From the NCBI RefSeq assembly GCF_000308815.1, contig NZ_BAFX01000133.1, positions 1-64,000 on the forward strand: a DNA stretch of 64,000 nt, read 5' to 3'. Source of the stretch: Nocardia concava NBRC 100430. Its GTDB lineage: Bacteria; Actinomycetota; Actinomycetes; Mycobacteriales; Mycobacteriaceae. Of this stretch, positions 8,649-16,368 are shown piece after piece. A program made the position numbers and the translations under genes. Position 1 is the stretch's first letter, and every line of letters starts with the position of its first letter. A model generated the notes under the pieces. It was not told the origin of the DNA. It saw only the letters and a list, made by a program, of their open reading frames with translations, and did no database searches.

Positions 8649-9656
8649 TCACACCAATTCGGATGCGATGGTGGGCGATTCGAGAGGTGACGGTTCCGAC
8701 TGCCGGGCGTAGCGCTGGGCCAACACCGCACAGGTGAAGAGCTGGATCTGGTGGAAGAGCATGAGGGGCAGGACGATCAGGCCGACGGGGTGGCCGGCGA
8801 AGAGGACCGAAGCCATCGGGAGGCCCGTGGCCAGGCTCTTCTTCGAGCCGCAGAAGGTGACCACGATTCGGTCCTCGCGGGAGAAGCCCAGTAGGCGGCT
8901 GGTTGTCGAGGTGATGGCCAGGACGACTGCCAGGAGGGCGGCGCAGATCAAGGCGGTGGAGATGAGGACTCGGGCGGAGAGGCCGTGCCAGATGCCTTCG
9001 GTCACACCGGCACTGAAGGCGGAGTAGACGACCAGGTAGACCGAGCCTCGGTCGACGGTTTTGGTGGCGGCGGGGTGGCCGAGGAGCCAGCCCAGGCGGG
9101 GGCGTAGGAGTTGGCCCGCCAGGAACGGGAGGAGGAGTTGGATCACGATGGCGCCGATCGCCGAGGGCGAAACCCGCACGCCCGCAGTGGTACTCATGCA
9201 GGCCATCACCAGCAGCGGGGTGGCGAAGACGCCGATCAGGTTGGACAGCGAGGCGCTGACCACGGCGCCGGCGACATTGCCGCGGGCCATGGAGGTGAAG
9301 GCGATGGAGGACTGGACGGTCGACGGGACCAGGCAGAGGAACAGGACGCCGGTGTAGAGGTCGGGGGTGAGGACCGAGGGGACCAGCAGCCGCAGGGCCA
9401 GGCCGAGCAGCGGGAAGACGATGAAGGTGGCGGACAGAACGGTGACGTGCAGTCGCCAGTGCTTCAGCCCGGCCAGGGCCTCGCGGGGTTCCAGGCGGGC
9501 GCCGTAGAGCAGGAACAGTACGGCTATGGCGATCTTGGTGGCCCAATCGAGTACATCAGCCGCCGTGCCGCGCGCGGGGACGACGGCGGCCAGCGCCACG
9601 GTGGCGAGGATGCCGAGCATGAACGAGTCGATGCGGAGTTTGGCCAGTAGCTGCAC
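8649..9656 (-). CDS. Bile acid:sodium symporter-like (SBF-like, BASS) transporter
   Basis: A 335-residue integral membrane protein with about nine or ten hydrophobic segments and the SBF-like signature LYTGVLFLCLVPSTVQSS, followed by FTSMARGNVAGAVVSAS and a second core GSKKSLATGLPMASVLF near residue 265. Proteins of this group carry organic anions with sodium; many bacterial members have no known substrate. The GTG start agrees with the first helix and lies seven bases after a TACCGT box at leaderless distance. It is divergent from a LysR regulator across 83 bases, the usual layout of a LysR-controlled transporter. Confidence 0.88.
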   Translation of the reverse strand: MQLLAKLRIDSFMLGILATVALAAVVPARGTAADVLDWATKIAIAVLFLLYGARLEPREALAGLKHWRLHVTVLSATFIVFPLLGLALRLLVPSVLTPDLYTGVLFLCLVPSTVQSSIAFTSMARGNVAGAVVSASLSNLIGVFATPLLVMACMSTTAGVRVSPSAIGAIVIQLLLPFLAGQLLRPRLGWLLGHPAATKTVDRGSVYLVVYSAFSAGVTEGIWHGLSARVLISTALICAALLAVVLAITSTTSRLLGFSREDRIVVTFCGSKKSLATGLPMASVLFAGHPVGLIVLPLMLFHQIQLFTCAVLAQRYARQSEPSPLESPTIASELV

Positions 9657-9684
9657 TCATTCGACGGTAGGGTGCTGGACATAG

Positions 9685-9723
9685 ATCGCGATAGGCGTTG
9701 GATCCGATATCTCTCATCGCGAT
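9685..9723 (+). promoter_or_regulatory. Paired ATCGCGAT palindromes in the transporter/LysR promoter
   Basis: The self-complementary octamer ATCGCGAT occurs at 9685-9692 and again at 9716-9723, 31 bases apart, inside the 83-base gap between divergent genes. It is a good candidate LysR binding site; the second copy abuts the -10 box of the LysR gene. Confidence 0.45.
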
Positions 9724-9727
9724 GCGT

Positions 9728-9733
9728 GATAAT
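9728..9733 (+). promoter_or_regulatory. -10 box GATAAT before the LysR gene
   Basis: GATAAT, six bases, then GTG 9740: leaderless spacing, with no ribosome site. The upstream ATCGCGAT copy ends five bases before the box. Confidence 0.45.
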
Positions 9734-9739
9734 TAGCTC

Positions 9740-10609
9740 GTGTTCGAACCCGAGCTGCTACAAACCTTCCTCGCCGTCGAGCGGGCCGGTGGCTTCACCG
9801 CCGCGGGCCGCCAGCTGGGCCTGCGCCAGTCCACCGTGAGCGGTCATATCGCCCGCCTCGAACAGGCCGCCGGGCGTGAGCTGTTCCGCCGCGACACCCG
9901 CAATCTGGCGCTCACCGCCGACGGCGCGGCCATGATCGGCTTCGCCCGCACCATCCTCGACGCGCAGGCCCAGGCCGAGGCGTACTTCTCCGGCTCCACC
10001 CTCACCGGCCTCGTCCGCCTCGGCGCGTCCGACGATGTGATGGCCAGCGAGCTGCCCGACATCCTGGTGGAGTTCCAGCGCTCGCATCCCGGCGTCGATC
10101 TCGAGCTCACCGTGGGCCTGAGCGAGAACCTCAAAACCCGCATGACCGCGGGCGAACTGGACCTGGTCTTCGGCAAGCGGCTGCCCGGCGAGCGGCACGG
10201 CACGCTGCTGTGGCGGGATCGGCTGGTGTGGGCGGGTCGCAGCGCCACAACGGAATTCGACGACCCTGTGCCCTTGATCACCTACCCGAAGCCGAGCCTG
10301 ACCCGGCAACTGGCCCTGAGAGCACTCAAGCACGCGGGCCGCACCTGCCGCGTCACCTGCGTCAGCGACAGCCTGCTGGGTCTGCGCGCGGCCGCCCTGG
10401 CGGGACTCGGCGTCATCGTCCACGCCGAGGGTGTTCTGCCCGACGGACTGGTATCACTGAACGACCCTCGACTGCCGGAATTGGGCGATCTGGATTTCGT
10501 CCTCATGCAGCGCCGCACCCGCCTGTCCGAGCCGGAACAGGCCCTCGCCGATGCCATCACCGCCAATACCCGCCGCCTATCACTCCAGACCACACGGTCG
10601 GGCATGTGA
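9740..10609 (+). CDS. LysR-family transcriptional regulator
   Basis: A 289-residue regulator. The N-terminal winged helix-turn-helix is clear (LLQTFLAVERAGGFTAAGRQ, then LRQSTVSGHIARLEQAAG), followed by FRRDTRNLALTADG and the LysR substrate-binding fold from about residue 90 (GLVRLGASDDVMASELPDI). It is divergent from the BASS transporter, so its inducer is probably the transported anion or a metabolite of it. This is context-based inference. It starts with GTG and appears to have no leader. Confidence 0.92.
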   Translation: MFEPELLQTFLAVERAGGFTAAGRQLGLRQSTVSGHIARLEQAAGRELFRRDTRNLALTADGAAMIGFARTILDAQAQAEAYFSGSTLTGLVRLGASDDVMASELPDILVEFQRSHPGVDLELTVGLSENLKTRMTAGELDLVFGKRLPGERHGTLLWRDRLVWAGRSATTEFDDPVPLITYPKPSLTRQLALRALKHAGRTCRVTCVSDSLLGLRAAALAGLGVIVHAEGVLPDGLVSLNDPRLPELGDLDFVLMQRRTRLSEPEQALADAITANTRRLSLQTTRSGM

Positions 10610-10716
10610 CGGGAGCGCCGCCGCAGCGTTGTAGGGTGCTGGGCGGGCAGGCTGGAGCCTTACGTGTTCAGCGGTTTGGAGAGCTCGACAGGGTGGTATC
10701 GCACAGCTGAGGTGGG

Positions 10717-11973
10717 TTGCTCTTGATCGGTGCAAGAACGAAAGACCGTGCGGTGGTTGCCGACTCCCGCGTGTCACCGCCGACCACCAGCCGGACGACG
10801 TGGTTGGTGCTGGGCTTCGGCGCGGTGATGTCGATGGTCCTGATCTTCCTGACGGTGGATCCGTGGCTGGACGAGGTGGGTTTTCTCGCGGGCGGTTTCG
10901 ACGTCCACGTCTACCGCGACGGCGCGTGGAAGATCTACAACGGTCATCCGCTCTACACCGAGACCACCCATCGCGGCCTGTCCTACACCTACACGCCGTT
11001 CTCCACCCTCATCTTCCTGCCGATCCTCGCGATCCCGTGGGCCGCGGTCACGAATACCTGGCTGGCACTGAACATCTGCGTGCTCTTCGCGTGTGTCCTG
11101 TTGTGCTGGCGCGTACTCGGCTACCGGCTCACCTGGCGGCTGGCGGCGATCAGCGTGCTGCTGACCGCCACCTGCATGTTCCTGGAGCCGGTGCGCACCA
11201 CGCTGTACTACGGCCAGATCAATCTGGTCCTGATGGCCTTGATCCTCTGGGATTTCACGCGCTCGGAGCGCAGCCGGTTACGCGGTATCGGCGTCGGATT
11301 GGCCGCCGGTATCAAACTGGTGCCGCTGTATTTCGTGGCGCAGTTCCTGGTGCTGCGGCAGTGGCGGGCGGCGGTGACCGCGTCGGCCACCTTCGTGCTG
11401 ACCATCCTGATCGCCTGGGCCGCACTGCCGTCGGACTCCAAGCAGTACTGGACCAAGACGTTCTTCCAATCCGACCGGATCGCCCCGGATACCCAGCCCG
11501 CCAATCAATCCCTGCGCGGCGCCATCGCCCATCTCTCGGGTCATCAAGTGCCGCAGTGGCTGTGGCTGCTGGTCGCGGTGCCGGTGGCGATCGGCGGCCT
11601 GCTGCTGGCCGCCACGCTCTACAACCGCGGCGAGAAACTGCTCACCGTGACGCTCGCGGGCCTGACCTCGTGCATGGTGTCGCCGTTCTCCTGGAACCAC
11701 CATTGGGTCTGGTTCCTGCCGCTGTTCGTCTATCTGGTGCATCGCGCCGAAACCGAAACGCGCTGGTGGTCGGCCGTGGGACTGCTGTATCTGGCCACCG
11801 GGGCCTGGTCCTACCACTGGAACGACACCTGGGTGGTGGTCGGCTGGTTCCTGTTCCCGCCGTCGTGGCCCATTTCGCAGATTCTGTTGAACTGCTACGT
11901 GATTGTTTACCTGATCATCATCGGATGCGTGGTGGTACGGCTGCGACGGCAACCGGTTCACGGTACCTTGTAA
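10717..11973 (+). CDS. GT87-family polyprenol-phosphomannose-dependent mannosyltransferase
   Basis: A 418-residue membrane protein of the DUF2029/GT87 family, the GT-C type mannosyltransferases that build mannan chains of lipomannan and lipoarabinomannan outside the membrane. The family's loop-1 acidic motif is present after the first helix (GGFDVHVYRDGAWKIYNGHP, then the YTYTPF segment), and about ten hydrophobic helices follow, including FLPLFVYLVHRAET near residue 330. It resembles the mycobacterial alpha-1,2-mannosyltransferases (Rv2181/PimE group), but which linkage it makes cannot be read. The start is uncertain: TTG 10717 opens the frame, and in-frame GTG codons follow near 10753. A TAGGGT box at 10632-10637 may be its promoter. 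Confidence 0.82.
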   Translation: MLLIGARTKDRAVVADSRVSPPTTSRTTWLVLGFGAVMSMVLIFLTVDPWLDEVGFLAGGFDVHVYRDGAWKIYNGHPLYTETTHRGLSYTYTPFSTLIFLPILAIPWAAVTNTWLALNICVLFACVLLCWRVLGYRLTWRLAAISVLLTATCMFLEPVRTTLYYGQINLVLMALILWDFTRSERSRLRGIGVGLAAGIKLVPLYFVAQFLVLRQWRAAVTASATFVLTILIAWAALPSDSKQYWTKTFFQSDRIAPDTQPANQSLRGAIAHLSGHQVPQWLWLLVAVPVAIGGLLLAATLYNRGEKLLTVTLAGLTSCMVSPFSWNHHWVWFLPLFVYLVHRAETETRWWSAVGLLYLATGAWSYHWNDTWVVVGWFLFPPSWPISQILLNCYVIVYLIIIGCVVVRLRRQPVHGTL

Positions 11974-12120
11974 ACCAGGCTCGATTCTCACCCAACCGAC
12001 CGGTCGGCTATCCGACCGCATCCGTTATGGAAGAGTTCCAGAACCTATATCCGATTCGAGCCTTCAATGGGAATCCCTCTCTCGCATACCTTTCGCGAGC
12101 GATAAACCGAGGAGGACGCC

Positions 12121-12300
12121 ATGGCTGAGCCGGTGTGCATCGATTGCTGGCGGCGTGAGAACCTCACGTTCGCGCAGCGCCTGGATCCCGCCTTCATCAA
12201 ACCGGGGCCGAAGTACCGGTGCGCGACCCATCGCGCCATGTACGAAGCCGATGTCCCGGGTTGGGATCGCACGGATCGGGGCGAGGCCGAAGCCGCCTGA
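12121..12300 (+). CDS. Small zinc-ribbon-like protein, 59 residues
   Basis: A short gene with a very good ribosome site (GAGGAGG, ending four bases before ATG 12121). The product has CIDC at residues 6-9 and CATH at residues 34-37, a CxxC-x24-CxxH arrangement that could hold one zinc ion. Between them lies LDPAFIKPGPKYR and the C-terminus is acidic (EAEAA). I do not recognise the family. It ends two bases before the converging HxlR gene and starts 147 bases after the mannosyltransferase. The start signal and the paired Cys/His make it a real gene in my judgement; function unknown. Confidence 0.65.
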   Translation: MAEPVCIDCWRRENLTFAQRLDPAFIKPGPKYRCATHRAMYEADVPGWDRTDRGEAEAA

Positions 12301-12302
12301 TG

Positions 12303-12641
12303 TCACTGGGTCTCGATGGCGAGACCCATTCGGGCACCGCGCTTCTCACCCCATTCGTAGAGCGCGGTCAGCACCGGTACGAGGCTCCAGCCCTCGTCGG
12401 TGAGGTCGTATTCGACCTGGGGCGGGACGGTCGGAAAAGCCGTGCGCCGCACCAGGCCATCGGATTCCAGTTCCCGCAACTGCTGGACGAGCATCTTCTC
12501 GCTGGTATCCGGCATGAGCCTGCGCAATTCGCCGTAGCGGCGCACGCCCTCCTTGAGGTGCGCCAGGATCACCGGCTTCCATTTGCCGCCGATCAGTTCC
12601 ACGGTCACCTCGACCGGGCAGTTGTAGCGCTTCGCGGCCAC
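12303..12641 (-). CDS. HxlR-family transcriptional regulator
   Basis: A 112-residue winged-helix regulator. The family core is evident: CPVEVTVELIGGKWKPVILA at the N-terminus, LRRLMPDTSEKMLVQQLREL for the recognition region, then GLVRRTAFPTVPPQVEYDLT for the wing. The N-terminal Cys that several HxlR proteins use for redox or electrophile sensing is present. The start is GTG 12641, with GGAGGG a few bases upstream. It is divergent from a small barrel protein and an isochorismatase-fold protein, a common HxlR layout in which the regulator represses the divergent enzymes. Confidence 0.9.
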   Translation of the reverse strand: MAAKRYNCPVEVTVELIGGKWKPVILAHLKEGVRRYGELRRLMPDTSEKMLVQQLRELESDGLVRRTAFPTVPPQVEYDLTDEGWSLVPVLTALYEWGEKRGARMGLAIETQ

Positions 12642-12652
12642 ATTCCCTCCGG

Positions 12653-12670
12653 GTACTTACCGAAAAGTGC
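12653..12670 (+). promoter_or_regulatory. Candidate HxlR operator GTACTT-N6-AAGTGC
   Basis: GTACTT (12653-12658) and AAGTGC (12665-12670) form an imperfect dyad resembling the TACTT/AAGTA type of site bound by HxlR proteins. It lies in the 70-base gap between the HxlR gene and the divergent enzyme pair. Confidence 0.4.
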
Positions 12671-12711
12671 GTTCTTGTAACACTGTAATCATGGGGCTTT
12701 CATGAATTCCC

Positions 12712-13038
12712 ATGAAGGTCATTACATTCGATCGTTTCAAGCCCGGCGTCACCCTCGAGACCATCACCCCGTTCCTGCCCGAAGAGGTCGCCAATGTGTG
12801 GCGGCTGTGGAAGGCCGGGATCGTGCGGGAGAACTACGCCCGCGCCGACGAGCCCGGGGTGGTCATCGTCTTCGAGGTCGAGAGCGTCGAGGAGGCCAAG
12901 CGCTACATCGACGATTTCCCGCTCACCAAGAAGGGATTCCTGGAATGGACCTACGTCCCGGTCACCGCGCCGCTGCCGCTCGAGGCGCTGATGGACGCGT
13001 CGGTGGATGTCGCCGAACCCTACGACCGCACCCGCTGA
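12712..13038 (+). CDS. Small dimeric alpha/beta-barrel protein (muconolactone isomerase/YCII-like)
   Basis: A 108-residue protein starting MKVITFDRFKPG, with the strand-helix-helix-strand pattern of small ferredoxin-like barrel proteins: an alpha-helical VWRLWKAGIVRENYA, an edge strand GVVIVFEVES, a helix VEEAKRYIDDFP and a final strand TYVPVTAPLPLEAL. This most resembles muconolactone isomerase-like and YCII-related proteins, often small auxiliary enzymes or sensors in aromatic or stress metabolism. I cannot assign a reaction. The start ATG lacks a strong ribosome site. Seven bases separate it from the isochorismatase-fold gene, so the two form a unit under the divergent HxlR gene. Confidence 0.65.
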   Translation: MKVITFDRFKPGVTLETITPFLPEEVANVWRLWKAGIVRENYARADEPGVVIVFEVESVEEAKRYIDDFPLTKKGFLEWTYVPVTAPLPLEALMDASVDVAEPYDRTR

Positions 13039-13045
13039 GGACGCC

Positions 13046-13687
13046 ATGCGACAAGCCTACGGCCTGACCATTCCCCAAACCGTCGAGGACGCTTGCGATC
13101 CCGGGCGCATGGCGCTGCTGATCTATGACATGCAGGCGGGCATCGTGGGACAGATCCCCGACGGGGACCGGATTGTGAAGTCGTGCCTGCGGCTGCGGGA
13201 TGCCGCGCGCGCGAACGGCTTCCGGGTGTTCTATACCCGGCACATGTCGATTCCCACGGCCGCCGCGGGGATTTCGCAGCTGCGCACGGCCATGGAGTGG
13301 CAGCACGTGGACGATCCGGCGCAGGTGCGGGCTTCGTTTCCACAGGGCTCGCCGCAGTATCAACTGGTTCCCGAGCTGTCCCCCGACCCTGACGAGGTCG
13401 TCTTCGACAAGATCACCATGTCGGCCTTCGCAGGCACACCGCTCGATATCGCGCTGCGCGACTTGGGCATCAGCGCCTTCGCGATTGCCGGTATCGCCAT
13501 GGAGGTGGGCATCGAACCCACCGTTCGCCACGCCACCGATCTCGGCTACCTGCCGATCACGGTGACCGACGCCTGCGGTGCCGGACACTCCGAGGCGGCG
13601 GCACGCGCGCACGCCACGCTGGCGTTCGCTGGGGGTTCGCGGACCGTCGATACGGAGACGCTGGTCGAGCTCATGCATCGAAAATAG
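13046..13687 (+). CDS. Isochorismatase-fold hydrolase lacking the usual Cys
   Basis: A 213-residue protein of the isochorismatase-like superfamily. The catalytic Asp is in ALLIYDMQAG near residue 31 and the Lys in FDKITMSAF near residue 120. The nucleophile elbow reads IAGIAMEVGIEPTVRHATDL: where cysteine hydrolases of this family have Cys, this protein has Gly. Gly is found at that site in true isochorismatases such as EntB, which hydrolyse a vinyl ether without a nucleophile, so an amidase role is unlikely. ATG 13046 is preceded by GAGG. It follows the barrel protein by seven bases. Confidence 0.8.
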   Translation: MRQAYGLTIPQTVEDACDPGRMALLIYDMQAGIVGQIPDGDRIVKSCLRLRDAARANGFRVFYTRHMSIPTAAAGISQLRTAMEWQHVDDPAQVRASFPQGSPQYQLVPELSPDPDEVVFDKITMSAFAGTPLDIALRDLGISAFAIAGIAMEVGIEPTVRHATDLGYLPITVTDACGAGHSEAAARAHATLAFAGGSRTVDTETLVELMHRK

Positions 13688-13817
13688 CGATTGCCCAGCG
13701 CCTATCCGGGGATTCTCGGGGTAGTTCCCGATGGCCCTCGGGGCGAATCTTCGACACACTGGTAGCCGTGAATCGGGTATCGCACGAACAGGTCCGCCGC
13801 GACCTGCAGGGGGCACG

Positions 13818-15527
13818 GTGACGACGCTCGCCCGCGGGGAGAATCGCCCCGCACCCGCCGACCGGATGACCGTTACCGTGCGATGCTCGGCCGCCGTCGA
13901 CGTATCGGCGCTGCTGCTCAATGCCGATGGGCGGGTGCGGTCCGACGGCGACTTCGTGTTCTTCAATCAGCCGGTCGCGCCCGGCGTCGTGTACCGGCAC
14001 GGGCGCGGGGCCGGGGACATGGTCGATGTTCAGACCTCCGCGCTACCCGCCGATGTGGACAAGGTCGCCATCACCGCGAGCCTGGACGGCAGCGGGCCCG
14101 CCACCTTCGCCGGGGTGGGCTCGCTGACCGCCACCATCGGATCCGACGCGGGCACACTGGAGTTCGCCATGGATCGGCTCAGCACCGAGGCGGCGGTGGT
14201 GTGCGTCGAGATCTACCGGCGCGGCGACGCCTGGAAGGTGCGCGCGGTCGGGCAGGGCTACGACAACGGACTGGCCGGTCTGGCCTCGGCCTTCGGCGTC
14301 AATATCGACGACGACCCGGAGCCCGCCGCCGCACCGCAATCCACGCCGCCGCAGTCCGTCCCGCCGCTCCCACCGTCGCAGTTCGCCCCACCGCCCCCGC
14401 CTCCCGGGTCATCGAGAACGGCTGATACCCAGGCTTACTCGCCGCCCCCGCCCGCACCGGGCCACCCAGCGCCGGGTCAGCCCCAACCGTACGGCTCGGG
14501 CCAGCCGCAGCCGTTCGGCTCGGGCCAGCCCTACAACCCGGCTCAGTCCGGACAGCCCTATGCGCCGGGCCAGCCTCCGATGCCGGGCCAGCCTTACGCC
14601 CCTGGTCAGCCTCAGCCCTACGGCTCGGGCCAGCCGCAACCGCCCGGCCAGCCCTATAACCCGGCTCAGCCCGGCCAGCCTTATGCGCCGGGCCAACCTC
14701 CGACGCCGGGTCAGCCGCCCGCGCCCGGGCAGTCCTATCCGCCCGCGGCCCCGATGCCGAATTTCCCCGCACCACAAGGAGTCCCGTCCGTGCAGAGCGA
14801 GCTGTTCAACCCGAGCCACGCCGAGGTCAGCGGCGCCGGCATTCAGAAGCAGGGCGGCAAGATGATCCGGGTCTCGGTGAACGGGGAGACCCTGGCGCGG
14901 GCCGGATCGATGGTGGCCTATCAGGGCGATCTGCATTTCAAGGCGCTCGGTTCCGGCGGTATCGGCCGCGCGATCCAGCAGCGGCTCACCGGTGAGGGCG
15001 TGCCGCTCATGCAGGTGTCCGGGCGCGGTGATCTGTTCCTGGCCAATGCCGCGGCCGATGTGCACACCGTGGATCTGGACGGGACAGATGGTCTGACCAT
15101 CAATGGAGCAAACGTGCTCGCCTTCGATTCCTCGCTGTCCTACAACATCCAGCGGGTGCAGGGCGCGGCCGGTGTCGCGAGCAATGCGGGCTTCTTCAAC
15201 TGCGTCTTCACCGGCCGCGGTCGCATCGCCATCACGACGCACGGTCAGCCGGTGGTCCTCAATGTCGACCAGCCGACCTACGCCGATCCGCAGGCCGCGG
15301 TCGCATGGTCGTCGAGCCTGCGGACCGGGATCAAGCGCAATGACTCGTTCGGTTTCAGCCGATTGATCGGCCGCAGCACGGGCGAGGGTCTGACGCTGTC
15401 GTTCTCGGGTCAGGGTTTCGTCATCGTGCAGCCCTCCGAGCTGCCGCCGGGCGGTTTCATCGGCGGCACCGGCGGCGGCCAGGAGGCCGGGCAGTCCGGC
15501 GGCCTGCTGGGCGGCCTGCTCGGCTAG
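13818..15527 (+). CDS. TerD-AIM24 fusion protein with Gly/Pro/Gln repeat linker
   Basis: A 569-residue protein with two known folds. Residues ~10-165 form a TerD domain (SALLLNADGRVRSDGDFVFF, then the FNQP motif, with acidic calcium-binding positions). Residues ~170-320 are a low-complexity linker of repeated GQPY, PGQP and GSGQPQP units. Residues ~325-555 match the AIM24 family (SGAGIQKQGGKMIRVSV, AYQGDLHFKALGSGGIG). The end is GGQEAGQSGGLLGGLLG. TerD proteins bind calcium and belong to membrane-linked stress systems first known from tellurite resistance; AIM24 is a beta-rich fold of unknown biochemical role. The GTG 13818 start is supported by GGGGG upstream and by the position of the TerD domain; an earlier in-frame ATG (13731) would add an unrelated tail. 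Confidence 0.85.
   Translation: MTTLARGENRPAPADRMTVTVRCSAAVDVSALLLNADGRVRSDGDFVFFNQPVAPGVVYRHGRGAGDMVDVQTSALPADVDKVAITASLDGSGPATFAGVGSLTATIGSDAGTLEFAMDRLSTEAAVVCVEIYRRGDAWKVRAVGQGYDNGLAGLASAFGVNIDDDPEPAAAPQSTPPQSVPPLPPSQFAPPPPPPGSSRTADTQAYSPPPPAPGHPAPGQPQPYGSGQPQPFGSGQPYNPAQSGQPYAPGQPPMPGQPYAPGQPQPYGSGQPQPPGQPYNPAQPGQPYAPGQPPTPGQPPAPGQSYPPAAPMPNFPAPQGVPSVQSELFNPSHAEVSGAGIQKQGGKMIRVSVNGETLARAGSMVAYQGDLHFKALGSGGIGRAIQQRLTGEGVPLMQVSGRGDLFLANAAADVHTVDLDGTDGLTINGANVLAFDSSLSYNIQRVQGAAGVASNAGFFNCVFTGRGRIAITTHGQPVVLNVDQPTYADPQAAVAWSSSLRTGIKRNDSFGFSRLIGRSTGEGLTLSFSGQGFVIVQPSELPPGGFIGGTGGGQEAGQSGGLLGGLLG
14456..14750 (+). repeat. In-gene tandem repeats encoding the GQP-rich linker
   Basis: Imperfect repeats of about 15 to 60 bases built on CCGGGCCAGCC encode GQPYAPGQP, GQPQPYGSGQPQP and similar units. 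Two longer blocks (around 14480-14560 and 14600-14700) are near duplicates. Such tracts vary in length between strains by slippage. Confidence 0.7.
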
Positions 15528-16267
15528 CGCTTGACCGCAGTCACGAATTGCACGGCGCCGGAGGACTTCCGGCCGGTGATCTCGCAGCCCGCCGCGGTCA
15601 ACAGCTCCGGCACCACGTGATAGCCGAGGCTGCGCGCGCCGCCGATCGCGTAGACCCGGCGGAAGAGCGGGAAGTCGACCACGTCCGGGTGGGCCAGCGC
15701 GGTCACCGCGATCCGCCCGCCCGGCGCGGCCACCCGCGCGATCTCGGCCAGCGCACCCTCGGCGTCGGGGAAGAAGTGCAGCGCGAAGAAGCAGGCCACG
15801 GCATCGAAGGCCTTGTCCCGGAACGGCAGCCGCCCGGCATCCCCACGCACGAATCCGACCGGTCCGACCGCATTGGTGCGCGCCGCTTCGGCCAGCATCG
15901 ACGGCGACGCGTCCAGCCCGATGGCCAGCCCCGACTCCCCCGCCGCCCGGCCGAACGCCCGCGTGAACAACCCCGGCCCACACCCGACATCGAGCACCCG
16001 AGAGCCCTCGGTGATCCCCAGCGAGTCCACGGCCCGCTGCTTCTCCCGCCGCACCCCGACGGCATTGCTGCCCATGGCGAGCCGGAAGAAATTCCGCCAG
16101 ATGGGCTCATAGATTCGGGACACGAACGGCACCCGCATGGCCGCCTGCCCGATCCCCTTGGCGGGCGGCGTGTCCGCCCCGAGCACATCGAGATACCCGT
16201 CGACAACGGTAGATTCGGGAACGAGCAGCTCCACGATGCGCTGCCGCGTCACCTCGTTCGCGATCAT
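15524..16267 (-). CDS. Class I SAM-dependent methyltransferase
   Basis: A 247-residue methyltransferase of the UbiE/Methyltransf_11 type. The SAM-binding motif I is RVLDVGCGPGLFTRAF near residue 95. The acidic motif II follows at AIGLDASPSMLAEA, then FVRGDAGRLPFRDKAFDAV, and LAEIARVAAPGGRIAV is motif III. The first ~85 residues form an extra helical region (MRVPFVSRIYEPIWRNFFRL). The methyl acceptor is unknown. The ATG 16267 start sits seven bases after TAGGCT on the minus strand. Its stop overlaps the stop of the converging TerD-AIM24 gene by four bases. Confidence 0.85.
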   Translation of the reverse strand: MIANEVTRQRIVELLVPESTVVDGYLDVLGADTPPAKGIGQAAMRVPFVSRIYEPIWRNFFRLAMGSNAVGVRREKQRAVDSLGITEGSRVLDVGCGPGLFTRAFGRAAGESGLAIGLDASPSMLAEAARTNAVGPVGFVRGDAGRLPFRDKAFDAVACFFALHFFPDAEGALAEIARVAAPGGRIAVTALAHPDVVDFPLFRRVYAIGGARSLGYHVVPELLTAAGCEITGRKSSGAVQFVTAVKR

Positions 16268-16274
16268 GATGCGC

Positions 16275-16280
16275 AGCCTA
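16275..16280 (-). promoter_or_regulatory. -10 box TAGGCT before the methyltransferase
   Basis: Read on the minus strand, TAGGCT is followed by seven bases and then ATG 16267, near-leaderless spacing with no ribosome site. Confidence 0.4.
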
Positions 16281-16306
16281 CGCACAGTTCCAACCCAGCG
16301 AAAGGA

Positions 16307-16336
16307 TTGTCTGGGACAGAAAAACGGTGTTAGGTT
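16307..16336 (+). promoter_or_regulatory. Promoter TTGTCT-N18-TAGGTT for the DUF1460 gene
   Basis: TTGTCT (16307-16312) and TAGGTT (16331-16336) are 18 bases apart, a plausible housekeeping promoter with an expected start near 16343 and a leader of about 26 bases. Confidence 0.4.
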
Positions 16337-16368
16337 CGATCTGCACGTCTCGTTCTGATGGAGGGGTT

